NCBI GenBank assembly: GCA_965203615.1
Contig: OZ241900.1
Location: 4,464,001-4,528,000 of the forward strand
Length of the DNA: 64,000 nt
Reading direction: 5' to 3'
DNA from: VXNE01 sp965203615
GTDB lineage: Bacteria; Pseudomonadota; Gammaproteobacteria; Pseudomonadales; Azotimanducaceae
Position numbers and translations under genes: made by a program. Below the pieces are notes generated by a model, which ran no database searches, was not told the origin of the DNA, and worked only from the letters and a program-made list of their open reading frames with translations. This document shows, piece by piece, positions 34,066 to 43,019 of this stretch (its first letter is position 1; every line of letters starts with the position of its first letter).

Positions 34066-35418
34066 ATGCATTTCAACAATGTCTCCAGAACACTCCTCGC
34101 GGGATTTCTGCTGGCCTGGTTGCCGGCGCCGGCCGATCTCTTCGGTGTTTCCGGCAGCTCCGGCAGTTTTGGTCTGGGCAGCGACGTGGCTTTCGCCGCC
34201 GAAGAGAAAAGAAAACCGACGCGGCGAGTGCCGACGATGAGCGAATCGACCTACAAGAAGCTGGCCGAGGCACAGGAGTTCATCGATGCGGAGGACTATC
34301 CGGGTGCCCTGAATTCCCTGAACGGCATGCTCAATCGCTCGCGGCGCTATAACGGCAACGAACTCGGCGCTATACACAACATGATGGCGTTCGTGCACTA
34401 CAACATGGAGCGCTACGATCTGGCCATCACGGCGTACGAACAGGTGCTGGCGCAGGGCGACCAGATCACCGAGGGACTGGAGACGCAGGTCATATACAGC
34501 CTGGCGCAGCTCCATTACACCGAACAGAACTACAACGACGCATTGCGCTACATGCGGCTATGGCTCTCCCAGGCGGACAACCCAAGTCCCGAGCCACATA
34601 TCTTCATGGCGCAGGTCTACTACCAGATGGACGACTACCCGAATGCGATCGTGCAGGTCGAAAAGGCAATACAGATCGCGCAGGATCGGGGTACGGAAGT
34701 CAAGGAAACCTGGTGGGGATTGCTGAAGTATCTTTACTTCGAACAGGACAACTGGGCAAAGGTGATCGATATCCTGGAGATTCTCGTGCGGGATTTCTCG
34801 AAACGCGATTACTGGGTACAGCTTGCCCAAGTGTACGGCCAGGAAGGGTACGAAGACAAACAGATGTATACCTACGAGGCGGCCCATGCATTGGGATACC
34901 TCGAACGCGAGCCCGATATGCGCAACTATGCCGGTCTGCTGATGCAGAACGAGGTCCCTTACCGGGCATCGAAATGGCTGCAGGAGGCCGTCGACGAGGG
35001 CATCGTGGAAGACACCTCGAAGAATCTCCAGTCACTCGGCCAGGCGTATCAATTGGCACAGGACGTGGATGATGCAATTGCTATCTTCGAGAAGGCGGCC
35101 ACCAAGTCCGACGACGGCGACATATTTGCCCGCCTGGCCAACCTGTACCTGGAAAAGGACGACTACCCGAAGTGCAACGAGGCGGCCGAGAAGGCGCTCG
35201 AAAAGGGCGGCTTGAGAAAAGCCTACAGCACGCAGGTCATTCACGGGATGTGCCTGTTCAACCGCGATCGCCTGACACAGGCGCGGGGAGTATTCATCCG
35301 GGCCCGATCAAACGCGCGCAAGGCCAACGACAGATCCATGGAAAGGGTCTGCTCGCGTTGGGTCGAACACATCGATAACGAGAAGAAACGCAGGGATATC
35401 CTTGCGGCGGCGAACTAG
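34066..35418 (+). CDS. TPR-repeat exported protein of the TonB2-like operon
   Basis: 450 residues. A hydrophobic N-terminus (LLAGFLLAWLPAPADLF) suggests export, followed from about residue 60 by tetratricopeptide repeats (EAQEFIDAEDYPGALNSLN, AFVHYNMERYDLAITAYEQ, AQVYYQMDDYPNAIVQVEK, RLANLYLEKDDYPKCNEAAE). In Vibrio a TPR protein follows tonB2 at the same place. It may act as a scaffold for the energy complex. A run of G just upstream (taggggggcgcc) precedes the ATG, 9 bases after tonB. Confidence 0.88.
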   Translation: MHFNNVSRTLLAGFLLAWLPAPADLFGVSGSSGSFGLGSDVAFAAEEKRKPTRRVPTMSESTYKKLAEAQEFIDAEDYPGALNSLNGMLNRSRRYNGNELGAIHNMMAFVHYNMERYDLAITAYEQVLAQGDQITEGLETQVIYSLAQLHYTEQNYNDALRYMRLWLSQADNPSPEPHIFMAQVYYQMDDYPNAIVQVEKAIQIAQDRGTEVKETWWGLLKYLYFEQDNWAKVIDILEILVRDFSKRDYWVQLAQVYGQEGYEDKQMYTYEAAHALGYLEREPDMRNYAGLLMQNEVPYRASKWLQEAVDEGIVEDTSKNLQSLGQAYQLAQDVDDAIAIFEKAATKSDDGDIFARLANLYLEKDDYPKCNEAAEKALEKGGLRKAYSTQVIHGMCLFNRDRLTQARGVFIRARSNARKANDRSMERVCSRWVEHIDNEKKRRDILAAAN

Positions 35419-35456
35419 CGCCGCCTTCTCCCTTTGACCGCGCCGCGCGCTCGAAG

Positions 35457-36089
35457 GTGTTCACCGGGATCGTTCAGGGACGATGCAAGGTCGCCGAGGC
35501 GTGCCGTAACGGTGCGCTGACCACACTCTCGGTCGATCTTGATCGGCTGGCCGAGGACTTGGAGACCGGCGCGTCGGTTGCATTGAACGGCGTCTGCACC
35601 ACGGTCGTATGCGCGCGCGGGACGATCGCGGCCTTCCACCTGGTCGAGGAGACCACGTCGCTCACGAATCTTGGCCACGTTGCGGCCGGACATTACGTGA
35701 ACGTCGAACGTTCCTACAAGGTCGGCGATGAGGTGGGCGGGCACGTCTTGTCTGGCCACATCGCATGCACCGTGCCCATTGCCGACATGGAAACTGCCGA
35801 AGGGCGTGCATCGCTGTCCGTGTCGGTGCCGGACAGATGGTCCCGCTACATGATGGAAAAGGGGTTTATCGCGCTCGACGGGGCAAGCCTCACTATTGCC
35901 GACTTGAATCGCGATGCGGGCATCGCAACAGTGAAGCTCATTCCCGAGACCCTCGTCCGCGCCGGGTTTGAAGACCGCAGGGCAGGGGATCGCCTGAACC
36001 TGGAAGTGGATTTCCGCACGCAGGCCGTCGTCGACACCGTCCGCGAACTGCTGCGCGACAAGACACTGCTGCGGGAGATCACGGACTGA
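35457..36089 (+). CDS. ribE: Riboflavin synthase, alpha subunit
   Basis: 210 residues from a GTG at 35457 (MFTGIVQG, the invariant start of the family). Two lumazine-binding repeats are present: SVALNGVCTTVV, then SGHIACTVPI in the first, and FIALDGASLTIA with DRLNLEVD in the second. It makes riboflavin from two molecules of 6,7-dimethyl-8-ribityllumazine. It is far from ribB (4619) and no ribD, ribH or FMN riboswitch is visible beside it, so the pathway is scattered. It is convergent with larE. Confidence 0.93.
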   Translation: MFTGIVQGRCKVAEACRNGALTTLSVDLDRLAEDLETGASVALNGVCTTVVCARGTIAAFHLVEETTSLTNLGHVAAGHYVNVERSYKVGDEVGGHVLSGHIACTVPIADMETAEGRASLSVSVPDRWSRYMMEKGFIALDGASLTIADLNRDAGIATVKLIPETLVRAGFEDRRAGDRLNLEVDFRTQAVVDTVRELLRDKTLLREITD

Positions 36090-36106
36090 CCCGGCCGGGT
36101 ACCGTA

Positions 36107-36122
36107 GGGACGCCACCGTCCC
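36107..36122. terminator. Hairpin shared by convergent ribE and larE
   Basis: GGGAC (36107-36111) and GTCCC (36118-36122) pair around a six-base loop in the 34-base gap between the two convergent stop codons. There is no T-tract, so its strength as a terminator is uncertain. Confidence 0.35.
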
Positions 36123-36123
36123 G

Positions 36124-36936
36124 TCAGTGCTGCTTTACGACTCCCTCGTTCAGCGACCCGGACCGAAAGCCCGCAAGGTCAAGCGCCACGAACCTGTAGC
36201 CGCAGGCCTTCAGCCTCTCGACGAGAACATCGCGCCGCGCCAGGGCCTTCTCGAACTCCGCCGCAACAAGCTCCAGGCGAGCCACGTCGCCGTGGTGGCG
36301 GACGCGGAACTGGGAGAATCCCAGGGCAAGCAGTGCGCTCTCGGCGCGTTCGATCTGCCGCAACAGGCCCGCGTCGATGGCGGTGCCGTACGGTACGCGG
36401 CTGGACAGGCATGCGGACTGCGGTTTCTGGGCATTCTCAAGACCGAGGGACTCGGCGAGCCTCCTGATATCGGCCTTGTCGAAGCCAGTCTCTGCCAGGG
36501 GTGATCGAACGCCATGCTCCTTCGCAGCGATAAGCCCCGGCCGATGATCGCCGAGATCGTCAAGGTTCGTGCCGTTGAAGATCGCCTCGAATCCCTCACT
36601 GCCGGCGATCTGCGCCAATTGCGTATACAGCGATGTCTTGCAGTAGAAGCACCGGTTCGTGGGGTTCGCGCGATAGTTGGGGTCGTCGAGTTCGTCGGTC
36701 ACGATGACGCGGTGCGGCATGTCCCAGCGTTCCGCGAGTTCCCTCGATAGCGCAAGATCGTCGCGCTTCAGGCTCTTCGAGCCGGATGTCACGGCCAACG
36801 ACCTGGAACCGAGCGTCTGGGCCGTAACGTACGCCACGAGCGACGAATCGACACCGCCGGAATACGCCACCACGGCGGAATCGAAACCGCCGATGAATGA
36901 CTTCAGCGCCGCATACTTGTCATCCAGGGTCACCAT
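36124..36936 (-). CDS. larE: LarE, ATP-dependent sulfur insertase for nickel-pincer nucleotide synthesis
   Basis: 270 residues. An N-type ATP pyrophosphatase loop (YSGGVDSS, 25-32) activates the carboxyl groups of the pyridinium nucleotide made by LarB, and sulfur is then inserted. The cysteine that aligns with the sacrificial Cys176 of Lactobacillus LarE is here also at 176 (SACLSSR). Two more cysteines form a C-x-x-C at 96 and 99 (RCFYCK). Three cysteines would fit the LarE type that carries a [4Fe-4S] cluster instead of sacrificing its own sulfur; that is an inference. It is the last gene of larC-larB-larE. Confidence 0.93.
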   Translation of the reverse strand: MVTLDDKYAALKSFIGGFDSAVVAYSGGVDSSLVAYVTAQTLGSRSLAVTSGSKSLKRDDLALSRELAERWDMPHRVIVTDELDDPNYRANPTNRCFYCKTSLYTQLAQIAGSEGFEAIFNGTNLDDLGDHRPGLIAAKEHGVRSPLAETGFDKADIRRLAESLGLENAQKPQSACLSSRVPYGTAIDAGLLRQIERAESALLALGFSQFRVRHHGDVARLELVAAEFEKALARRDVLVERLKACGYRFVALDLAGFRSGSLNEGVVKQH

Positions 36937-36971
36937 GCGCGCATTTTAACCCGGATGGCGAGCCGCGATGG

Positions 36972-37724
36972 TCAGAGTCGATTGATCTGGCTTGCGAGGA
37001 AGCCCGCGCCAAATCCATTATCGATATTGACCACGCAGACACCGGATGCGCAACTGTTCAGCATGCCGAGCAGTGCGGCGACGCCGCCGAACGACGCGCC
37101 ATAGCCAACACTCGTCGGTACGGCGATGACAGGCTTGTCGACGAGACCTCCCACCACGCTCGGCAGCGCGCCCTCCATACCCGCCACGACGATCAGCACC
37201 CTCGCTTCCCGCAACGCGGGCAGACGCGCCAGGAGGCGGTGCAACCCCGCAACGCCGACATCGCTGATTCGTGTCACCGGCGTATCGTAGAACTCGCACG
37301 TGACCGCGGCTTCTTCGGCAACCGGGGCGTCGGAAGTTCCCGCCGTCACCACCGCGACTGTCGTCGCCGCCGGCGGACGACTCGAGGTCTTGCAGGTGAC
37401 CGCCCGGGCGGTTGGATGGTATCGGGCCTCACCCAGTTTGCCCTCGAGGGCCGCGAACTTGTCAGCGTGGACGCGCGTGACGAGGACATCTTCACCGCGG
37501 GCACGCAGTGCCTCAAAGGCGGTCAGGATCTGGTCCGGCGTCTTGTGTTCGCCGTAGATGACCTCCGCCGCCCCCGTGCGATGGCGGCGATCGTGATCGA
37601 TGGTCACGTCTCCTGCGGCTTCGAAGTACGAAGCATCGATGCGCTGCAGGGCGTCGGTGTGCGAAAGGTCTCCCGCCCGATACGCATCGAGGATGCCGGT
37701 GAGGCTTTTCAGTCGTTCATCCAT
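36972..37724 (-). CDS. larB: LarB, nicotinate adenine dinucleotide carboxylase
   Basis: 250 residues. The C-terminal two-thirds resemble the PurE/AIR carboxylase fold: VAVVTAGTSDAPVAEEA, then VAGMEGALPSVVGGLVDKPVIAVPTS split here as AGMEGALPSVVGG and PVIAVPTS, and GYGASFGGVAALL. LarB carboxylates and hydrolyses nicotinic acid adenine dinucleotide in the first step of nickel-pincer cofactor synthesis. It overlaps larC by 16 bases, so coupling is likely. Confidence 0.94.
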   Translation of the reverse strand: MDERLKSLTGILDAYRAGDLSHTDALQRIDASYFEAAGDVTIDHDRRHRTGAAEVIYGEHKTPDQILTAFEALRARGEDVLVTRVHADKFAALEGKLGEARYHPTARAVTCKTSSRPPAATTVAVVTAGTSDAPVAEEAAVTCEFYDTPVTRISDVGVAGLHRLLARLPALREARVLIVVAGMEGALPSVVGGLVDKPVIAVPTSVGYGASFGGVAALLGMLNSCASGVCVVNIDNGFGAGFLASQINRL

Positions 37725-38905
37725 GCAGCGATCTCCTTGTCGACCGCGTCCTTCAGTGTCAGGTAGCTCTCACCCCGCGAGCGGGCGAGGGCGAGGATGT
37801 CCTCGTGTTCGGACTTCCAGCGCTTGCGCCCATCGGGCAGGTCGACAACCTTGACCCGCACCTTGCCGAACGAGGTCTCGACGTTCACTGTGCGCCGCGG
37901 CAGCATCCACTTCCTCACTTCGTGAAAACGCACGCCGATGGTCGTGGAATCACCCGTCAATCGCTCCACGACCGCTTCAAGGCGGTCCGGCGGCGCCAGC
38001 ACGGAGACGCGGTGTCCCGGCCGGGATTTCTTCATCAGCGCCGGAGTCACCACCACATCCCTCGCGCCCGCCGCGAACAGGTTTTCCATCAGCGGCTGAA
38101 ACGCTTCGGCTCGCATGTCGTCGATAGTGCAATCTATCTCGACATTCGTTTCGACCTCGTAGGCCGATGCCGTGCCGCCCCTGTCGGTCCCGAGAGCGAC
38201 GCGCAGCACGTTTGGAAGGCTGAAGTCCTTGTGCCCGATCCCGTAGCCGATCCGTTCCGCAACGAAGTGATCCGGTTCGGCGAACGTATCCACCGCGCAC
38301 TTGAGAATCGTCGCTCCGGTGGGGGTGGTGGCTTCGCCATCCACGCCGCCGTAGCGGCACGGAACGCCCCGCAGCAGCAACGCCGTGGCGGGGGCCGGCA
38401 CGGGCATCCGCCCATGCTCGCAAAGTACGGTGCCGCCGCCGACTTCGACCGGCCGCGACCGCACCGATTCGACGCCCAGGTAGTCGAGACCGAGCGCGGC
38501 GGAGACGATATCGACGATGGCATCCGTCGCGCCGACCTCGTGGAAGTGGACCTCTTCCAGGTCGATTCCGTGCACATCGGATTCGGCTTCTGCGAGCGCC
38601 CGGAACATGCCGACCGCGCGTCTTTCTATGGCGGGCCCGTATCCGGCGCTTTCGATGATCTCGACAATCTGCGCGAGATGGCGATGGGGTCTGGGCGCAT
38701 CGTCGCGTAGAACGACCGTGGCCCTGGAGCCCTGGATACCCATCTTTGCCGCAGGTTCGACTTCCAGCCTGAATTCGGATTTGAGGGAGAGTTTTGCCAG
38801 TTCGCCCCGCAGGTAGTCAACGGGGACCCCGATGTCGACCATGGCACCAATGTGCATGTCGCCGGAAATCCCACTGAAGCAGTCGTAGAGGAGGGTTTTC
38901 GCCAT
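37709..38905 (-). CDS. larC: LarC, CTP-dependent nickel insertion protein
   Basis: 398 residues in one uninterrupted frame, whereas Lactobacillus plantarum makes full-length LarC by programmed frameshifting. The family start LLYDCFSGISGDMHIGAMVD is present, followed by HFHEVGATDAIVDIV, PTGATIL and, in the C-terminal domain, the CTP-binding region around NVETSFGKVRVKV. LarC inserts nickel into the dithio-pincer nucleotide. No lactate racemase (larA) or other LarA-like racemase gene adjoins the operon. Confidence 0.95.
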   Translation of the reverse strand: MAKTLLYDCFSGISGDMHIGAMVDIGVPVDYLRGELAKLSLKSEFRLEVEPAAKMGIQGSRATVVLRDDAPRPHRHLAQIVEIIESAGYGPAIERRAVGMFRALAEAESDVHGIDLEEVHFHEVGATDAIVDIVSAALGLDYLGVESVRSRPVEVGGGTVLCEHGRMPVPAPATALLLRGVPCRYGGVDGEATTPTGATILKCAVDTFAEPDHFVAERIGYGIGHKDFSLPNVLRVALGTDRGGTASAYEVETNVEIDCTIDDMRAEAFQPLMENLFAAGARDVVVTPALMKKSRPGHRVSVLAPPDRLEAVVERLTGDSTTIGVRFHEVRKWMLPRRTVNVETSFGKVRVKVVDLPDGRKRWKSEHEDILALARSRGESYLTLKDAVDKEIAAWMND

Positions 38906-39033
38906 GCGGAGATGTTAACCCACGGACATGCCGCGGGCGTGGCAAGCTCGGCAGTGGTAGCCTTCCGCGTTCGGCCTGCGCGGTGCGGCGCCAGGCTCTC
39001 GGCAAGCGGACCTTCCATTCGTTGGGGACTCAA

Positions 39034-40383
39034 TTGACTTTTGACTACGATCTTTTCGTGATCGGTGCCGGATCCGGCGGCACGCGCGCGGCACGCATGT
39101 CGGCCGCGTTGGGCGCCAGGGTCGCTATCGCCGAGGAGCGGCACCTGGGCGGGACATGCGTGAATGTCGGTTGCATACCGAAAAAGCTGTTCGTATACGG
39201 ATCTCACTTCGCGGAGGATTTTGAAGATGGCGCCGCGTACGGCTGGACAACATCCGGAGAGACCTTCGACTGGCCGACGCTACGGGACAACAAGACGCGC
39301 GAAATCGAACGTCTGAACGGCATTTACCAAGGCCTTCTCGAAGGACCGGGCGCCGAGATCATCCGCGAGCGCGCTGCCCTGGCGGATGCGCACGCCGTGA
39401 CGCTGGGGGGTGAGACGGTCACCGCGGAGAACATTCTCATCGCCACCGGCAGCCGGGCCGTGGTCCCACCGTTTCCCGGCAACGACCTCGTAATCACATC
39501 CGACGATGCCTTCTACCTGGACGCGTTTCCCGAGCGCGTAGTGATCGTCGGCGGCGGCTACATCGCCGTGGAGTTCGCCGGGATATTCAAGGGGCTTGGT
39601 GCCGACACGACCCTCCTGTACCGGGGACCGCTGTTCCTTCGCGGCTTCGACGGCGGTGTGCGCGATTTCGTCGCCACGGAGTTGCGGGAAAAGGGTGTCG
39701 CCCTGCGTTTCGACACGAACATCGACAGCGTGCGGAGAGTCGCAGGCGGCCTCGCCGTTCGCACACAAGCGGGCGATGTGCTCGAGGCCGACGTGGTCCT
39801 CTGCGCCACGGGAAGGGGACCGAATACGGACCGTCTGAACCTGGGCGCCGCAGGTGTTGAACTCGATCCGTCCGGCGGCGTGGGCGTGGATGAACGCTAC
39901 CGGACCACTTCGCCGCACATACGGGCCATCGGCGACGTTATCGGCGGCTTGCAGCTAACACCCGTCGCGATCGCCGAAGGCATGTGCATCGCCTACAACC
40001 TGTTCGGCGGGGAAGACAGGGACGTCGACTACCACGGAATTCCGACTGCGGTCTTTTGCCAGCCCAACATCGGCACCGTCGGACCCACCGAAGAGGATGC
40101 CCGCAACCGTTTCCCCGCACTCCAGGTATTCGAGTCCACGTTCAAACCCTTGAAGCACACGCTGACGGGCCGCGCCGAGCGGACCATGATGAAGTTGCTG
40201 GTGGATGGCGATACCGATCGGGTGGTCGCGGCGCATATGGTCGGCCCCGAGGCGGGCGAGATCATCCAGGGCTTGAGCGTGGCCATCAAGGCGCGCGCAA
40301 CCAAGGCGGATTTCGACCGGACGATCGGTATCCACCCGACCGCCGCAGAAGAGTTCGTAACCATGCGCGACGCCCGCACATGA
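39034..40383 (+). CDS. gor: Glutathione-disulfide reductase
   Basis: 449 residues from a TTG at 39034, chosen because GGGGA lies at 39024-39028 and the FAD motif FVIGAGSGGTRAAR starts at the usual distance. The redox pair is Cys42-Cys47 in GGTCVNVGCIPKK. The NADPH domain has GGGYIAVEFAGIF and RGFD, the arginine-rich signature of NADPH-specific glutathione reductase. The C-terminal HPTAAEEF supplies the catalytic His. An upstream in-frame ATG at 38983 would add 17 residues unlike the family. Confidence 0.93.
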   Translation: MTFDYDLFVIGAGSGGTRAARMSAALGARVAIAEERHLGGTCVNVGCIPKKLFVYGSHFAEDFEDGAAYGWTTSGETFDWPTLRDNKTREIERLNGIYQGLLEGPGAEIIRERAALADAHAVTLGGETVTAENILIATGSRAVVPPFPGNDLVITSDDAFYLDAFPERVVIVGGGYIAVEFAGIFKGLGADTTLLYRGPLFLRGFDGGVRDFVATELREKGVALRFDTNIDSVRRVAGGLAVRTQAGDVLEADVVLCATGRGPNTDRLNLGAAGVELDPSGGVGVDERYRTTSPHIRAIGDVIGGLQLTPVAIAEGMCIAYNLFGGEDRDVDYHGIPTAVFCQPNIGTVGPTEEDARNRFPALQVFESTFKPLKHTLTGRAERTMMKLLVDGDTDRVVAAHMVGPEAGEIIQGLSVAIKARATKADFDRTIGIHPTAAEEFVTMRDART

Positions 40384-40514
40384 CGGATAGGGGGCACGGC
40401 TAAACCGACCGCCGGAGAACTGCCTGGCAGCGGCCGGATTCAAGCAGCGGGTGCGCGGATACATGCGCGGGCGGTGGTATAGTTGACGCCCACATACACC
40501 CGGCGGGGATTGAA

Positions 40515-41072
40515 ATGTCATTGCGCGTCGCCTTCGACCTGGAAGAGACTGACCTCGAGTACTTTCGCTCGATTATCAGAAGAGCGGGAACGAGCGCCAG
40601 GAAGGGGTCCGAGGAAGAAATCGTTGCACACGCCGAGACCGTCATCAACGAGGTAAAGGCGGCTGACTTGCCCGCGTTTGCGGCACAGCGAATCGATCGT
40701 GTCGGAGGCCTGATCGACATGTTGCGGGATGACGAATGGAATCTCACGGGAAGCGAACGGAACAACGTCGTCACGGCGCTTGCCTATTTCGCCGAACCGA
40801 AAGATGTCATCCCGGACGATGTCCCGGTTCTCGGCTACATCGATGACGCGATCATGATCGAACTGATCATGAGGGAACTGAAACACGAGATCGAGGCGTT
40901 CGACGACTTCCGTCGCTACCAGCGGGAGGAGGCGTCGAGAAACAGGGACCCGAACCTCGGGCGGGAGGACTGGCTTGAGGCGAAACGGCGCGAGCTTCAC
41001 CAGCGAATGAGACGTCGCCGTAACTCCCGTAGCCCACGATATGCCGGCCGCACGCGGGTCAGGCTGTTCTAG
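40515..41072 (+). CDS. YkvA/DUF1232 family protein
   Basis: 185 residues with CGGGGAT just before the ATG. The DUF1232 core is at about 85-125: NVVTALAYFAEPKDVIPDDVPVLGYIDD (in pieces: AYFAEPKDVIPD and GYIDDAIMIEL). The C-terminus is very basic (RRELHQRMRRRRNSR). DUF1232 proteins are of unknown function and often membrane-associated; this one lacks a clear membrane helix. A -10-like TATAGT lies at 40478-40483. Confidence 0.85.
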   Translation: MSLRVAFDLEETDLEYFRSIIRRAGTSARKGSEEEIVAHAETVINEVKAADLPAFAAQRIDRVGGLIDMLRDDEWNLTGSERNNVVTALAYFAEPKDVIPDDVPVLGYIDDAIMIELIMRELKHEIEAFDDFRRYQREEASRNRDPNLGREDWLEAKRRELHQRMRRRRNSRSPRYAGRTRVRLF

Positions 41073-41081
41073 CCGCGTACC

Positions 41082-42890
41082 CTAACGGAGCGCGCAGAAC
41101 TCGCAGATCGCGTACACGTGCCTCGGGTCATTCAAGGACGCGATCGATTCGAGACCCGCGACGATCGGCTGCAGCCACGCGGCGGGACGCAGCGAAAGAC
41201 CAAACTCGTCGAATAGCATCCTGATGAGCTTCTCCTGCGCCGATAGCGGTCTGTCGATCGTCACGACCTTGTAATCCTCGATCCCGGCATGCTCCGCCGC
41301 CGCCTCGACGGCATCGTCGAGATGGCCCAGTCCATCGACCAGACCCAGGTCCAGCGCCTTGCGCCCGCTCCAGACGTGGCCCTGGGCGATTCCTTCCACG
41401 GCGTCGGGCGCCATGTCGCGGCCGCGCGCAACAAGATTCACGAAACGGTCGTAGGTATGTTCCACCGCGGCCTGCAACACGTTGTCCATGCGCTCGCTGA
41501 CGCCGCCGAAAGGGTCAAGTGCACCGGAAAGGGAAGTGGTGCCCACGCCGTCCCGCGCGATGCCGATGGATGCCAGGCTATCCTCGAAAGTGGGCAGGAG
41601 GGCGAATACGCCTATGGAACCGGTAATGGTGGTCGGCGTAGCCCATATCTCGTCGGCCGTTGCCGAGATCCAATAGCCGCCCGAGGCCGCAACCCCGCCC
41701 ATGGACACCACCACCGGCTTGCCTATCGCCTGCACCAGCTCCAGCTCCTGGCGGATAATCTCCGAGGCGAATGCGCTACCCCCCGGTGAGTTCACGCGCA
41801 GCACCAGCGCCTTGACGTCGTCGTTTTCGCGCGCCTGGCGAATAAGCCTGGAAGTCGATTCGGATCCGACGATTCCGCGCGGTTGATCACCCGCCAGAAT
41901 CATGCCGTCTACGGCGATCACCGCCACCTTGGGGCCGCGCGATGGAAATTCGGGGCCGCGCACCGCCCGCAGATAGCTGCCGACATTCGTCCGCAGGAAC
42001 TTTCCGCCGTCACCTGTTCCGACTCTTTCCGCGAGCCGGTCCTGGAACGCATCGTGCGTCAGCAGTTCGTCGACGAGTCCGTATTCGAGTGCGGCCCTTG
42101 CGGCATCGCCGTTCATTTCCCGAAGCAGGACATCGTACTCGTCCGCATAGTGCTGCAACGCCTGCGGGTCCAGATCCCGGTTCTGCGCTACCCGGTCGAC
42201 ATAGCTCTGCCACAGGTCGTCGACGAGTCCCTGGTTCGCCTTCTTCGCATCGGCGGACATGTCAGAACGGGTATAGGGTTCAACCGCTGATTTATAAGAG
42301 CCAATACGATAGACATGCACGTTGACCTTGAGCTTTTCCAGCATGCCGCCGTAGAAGTCCTGGTATGCGCCGAAACCCGTCAATACGAGTTCGCCGAAAG
42401 GATGCATGTACACCTCGTCCGCGAAGCTCGCGAGGTAGTATCGGGCCTGCGTGAAGAAATCGCTCGCGGCCACCACGGTCTTGTCCGCGTTGCGGAATTC
42501 TTCGATGGCCTCGCCGATCGCTTCCAGGTGTGCGGCGCTTGCGGAGTCGAGGTTGGTGAGATCCAGCGTCAGCATCTCGATCCGCTCGTCCGAGGCGGCC
42601 TTCCTGATCGCTTCGATAATGTCCGCCGCCCTTGTCTCATTCGGCGCCGGGGACAGTGACGGCGGAAATCGAAAAGCCGGGTGGGAGGGCTGTTCCACGA
42701 GCGTTCCCTTCGGGGCCACGACGAGGGCCGCGCCATTCGGTATCTTTGCGGGTTCCGGTGCGGACAGGATCACGGCAACGAACGCCAGCACCAGCAGCAC
42801 GATGAGGGTGTTGGCCAACGCGGCCCGAAGGAACGCGAAGGTGCGGGAAATGGCTGCGAAGCACTTTCGCAGGATCTGACCAAGCGACAT
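41082..42890 (-). CDS. sppA: Signal peptide peptidase SppA, long (67 kDa) type
   Basis: 602 residues from MSLGQIL. One N-terminal membrane helix (LIVLLVLAFVAVILS) is followed by two tandem Clp-like domains, as in E. coli SppA. The catalytic lysine is Lys200 in RIGSYKSAVEPYT and the nucleophile Ser403 in GGVAASGGYW, matching the Lys209/Ser409 dyad of E. coli. It degrades cleaved signal peptides in the inner membrane. The C-terminus ends in an unusual cysteine-containing CEFCALR. It is convergent with the YkvA gene and divergent from murF. Confidence 0.95.
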   Translation of the reverse strand: MSLGQILRKCFAAISRTFAFLRAALANTLIVLLVLAFVAVILSAPEPAKIPNGAALVVAPKGTLVEQPSHPAFRFPPSLSPAPNETRAADIIEAIRKAASDERIEMLTLDLTNLDSASAAHLEAIGEAIEEFRNADKTVVAASDFFTQARYYLASFADEVYMHPFGELVLTGFGAYQDFYGGMLEKLKVNVHVYRIGSYKSAVEPYTRSDMSADAKKANQGLVDDLWQSYVDRVAQNRDLDPQALQHYADEYDVLLREMNGDAARAALEYGLVDELLTHDAFQDRLAERVGTGDGGKFLRTNVGSYLRAVRGPEFPSRGPKVAVIAVDGMILAGDQPRGIVGSESTSRLIRQARENDDVKALVLRVNSPGGSAFASEIIRQELELVQAIGKPVVVSMGGVAASGGYWISATADEIWATPTTITGSIGVFALLPTFEDSLASIGIARDGVGTTSLSGALDPFGGVSERMDNVLQAAVEHTYDRFVNLVARGRDMAPDAVEGIAQGHVWSGRKALDLGLVDGLGHLDDAVEAAAEHAGIEDYKVVTIDRPLSAQEKLIRMLFDEFGLSLRPAAWLQPIVAGLESIASLNDPRHVYAICEFCALR

Positions 42891-42934
42891 GTGGGCACCG
42901 GATGGTATAAGGGGCGTCGATTGTCCCACACGCA

Positions 42935-42950
42935 TTGCGCGCGTGCGCAA
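42935..42950. promoter_or_regulatory. Inverted repeat between divergent sppA and murF
   Basis: TTGCGC (42935-42940) and GCGCAA (42945-42950) are separated by four bases in the 129-base divergent gap. It may be an operator, but in GC-rich DNA such short palindromes also occur by chance. Confidence 0.25.
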
Positions 42951-43019
42951 CCTGCGTGGCGTTCCCCAACAGGAGCACTGGGCGACACGGAAACGGATGC
43001 ATCGAACGATGGAAGGCAG

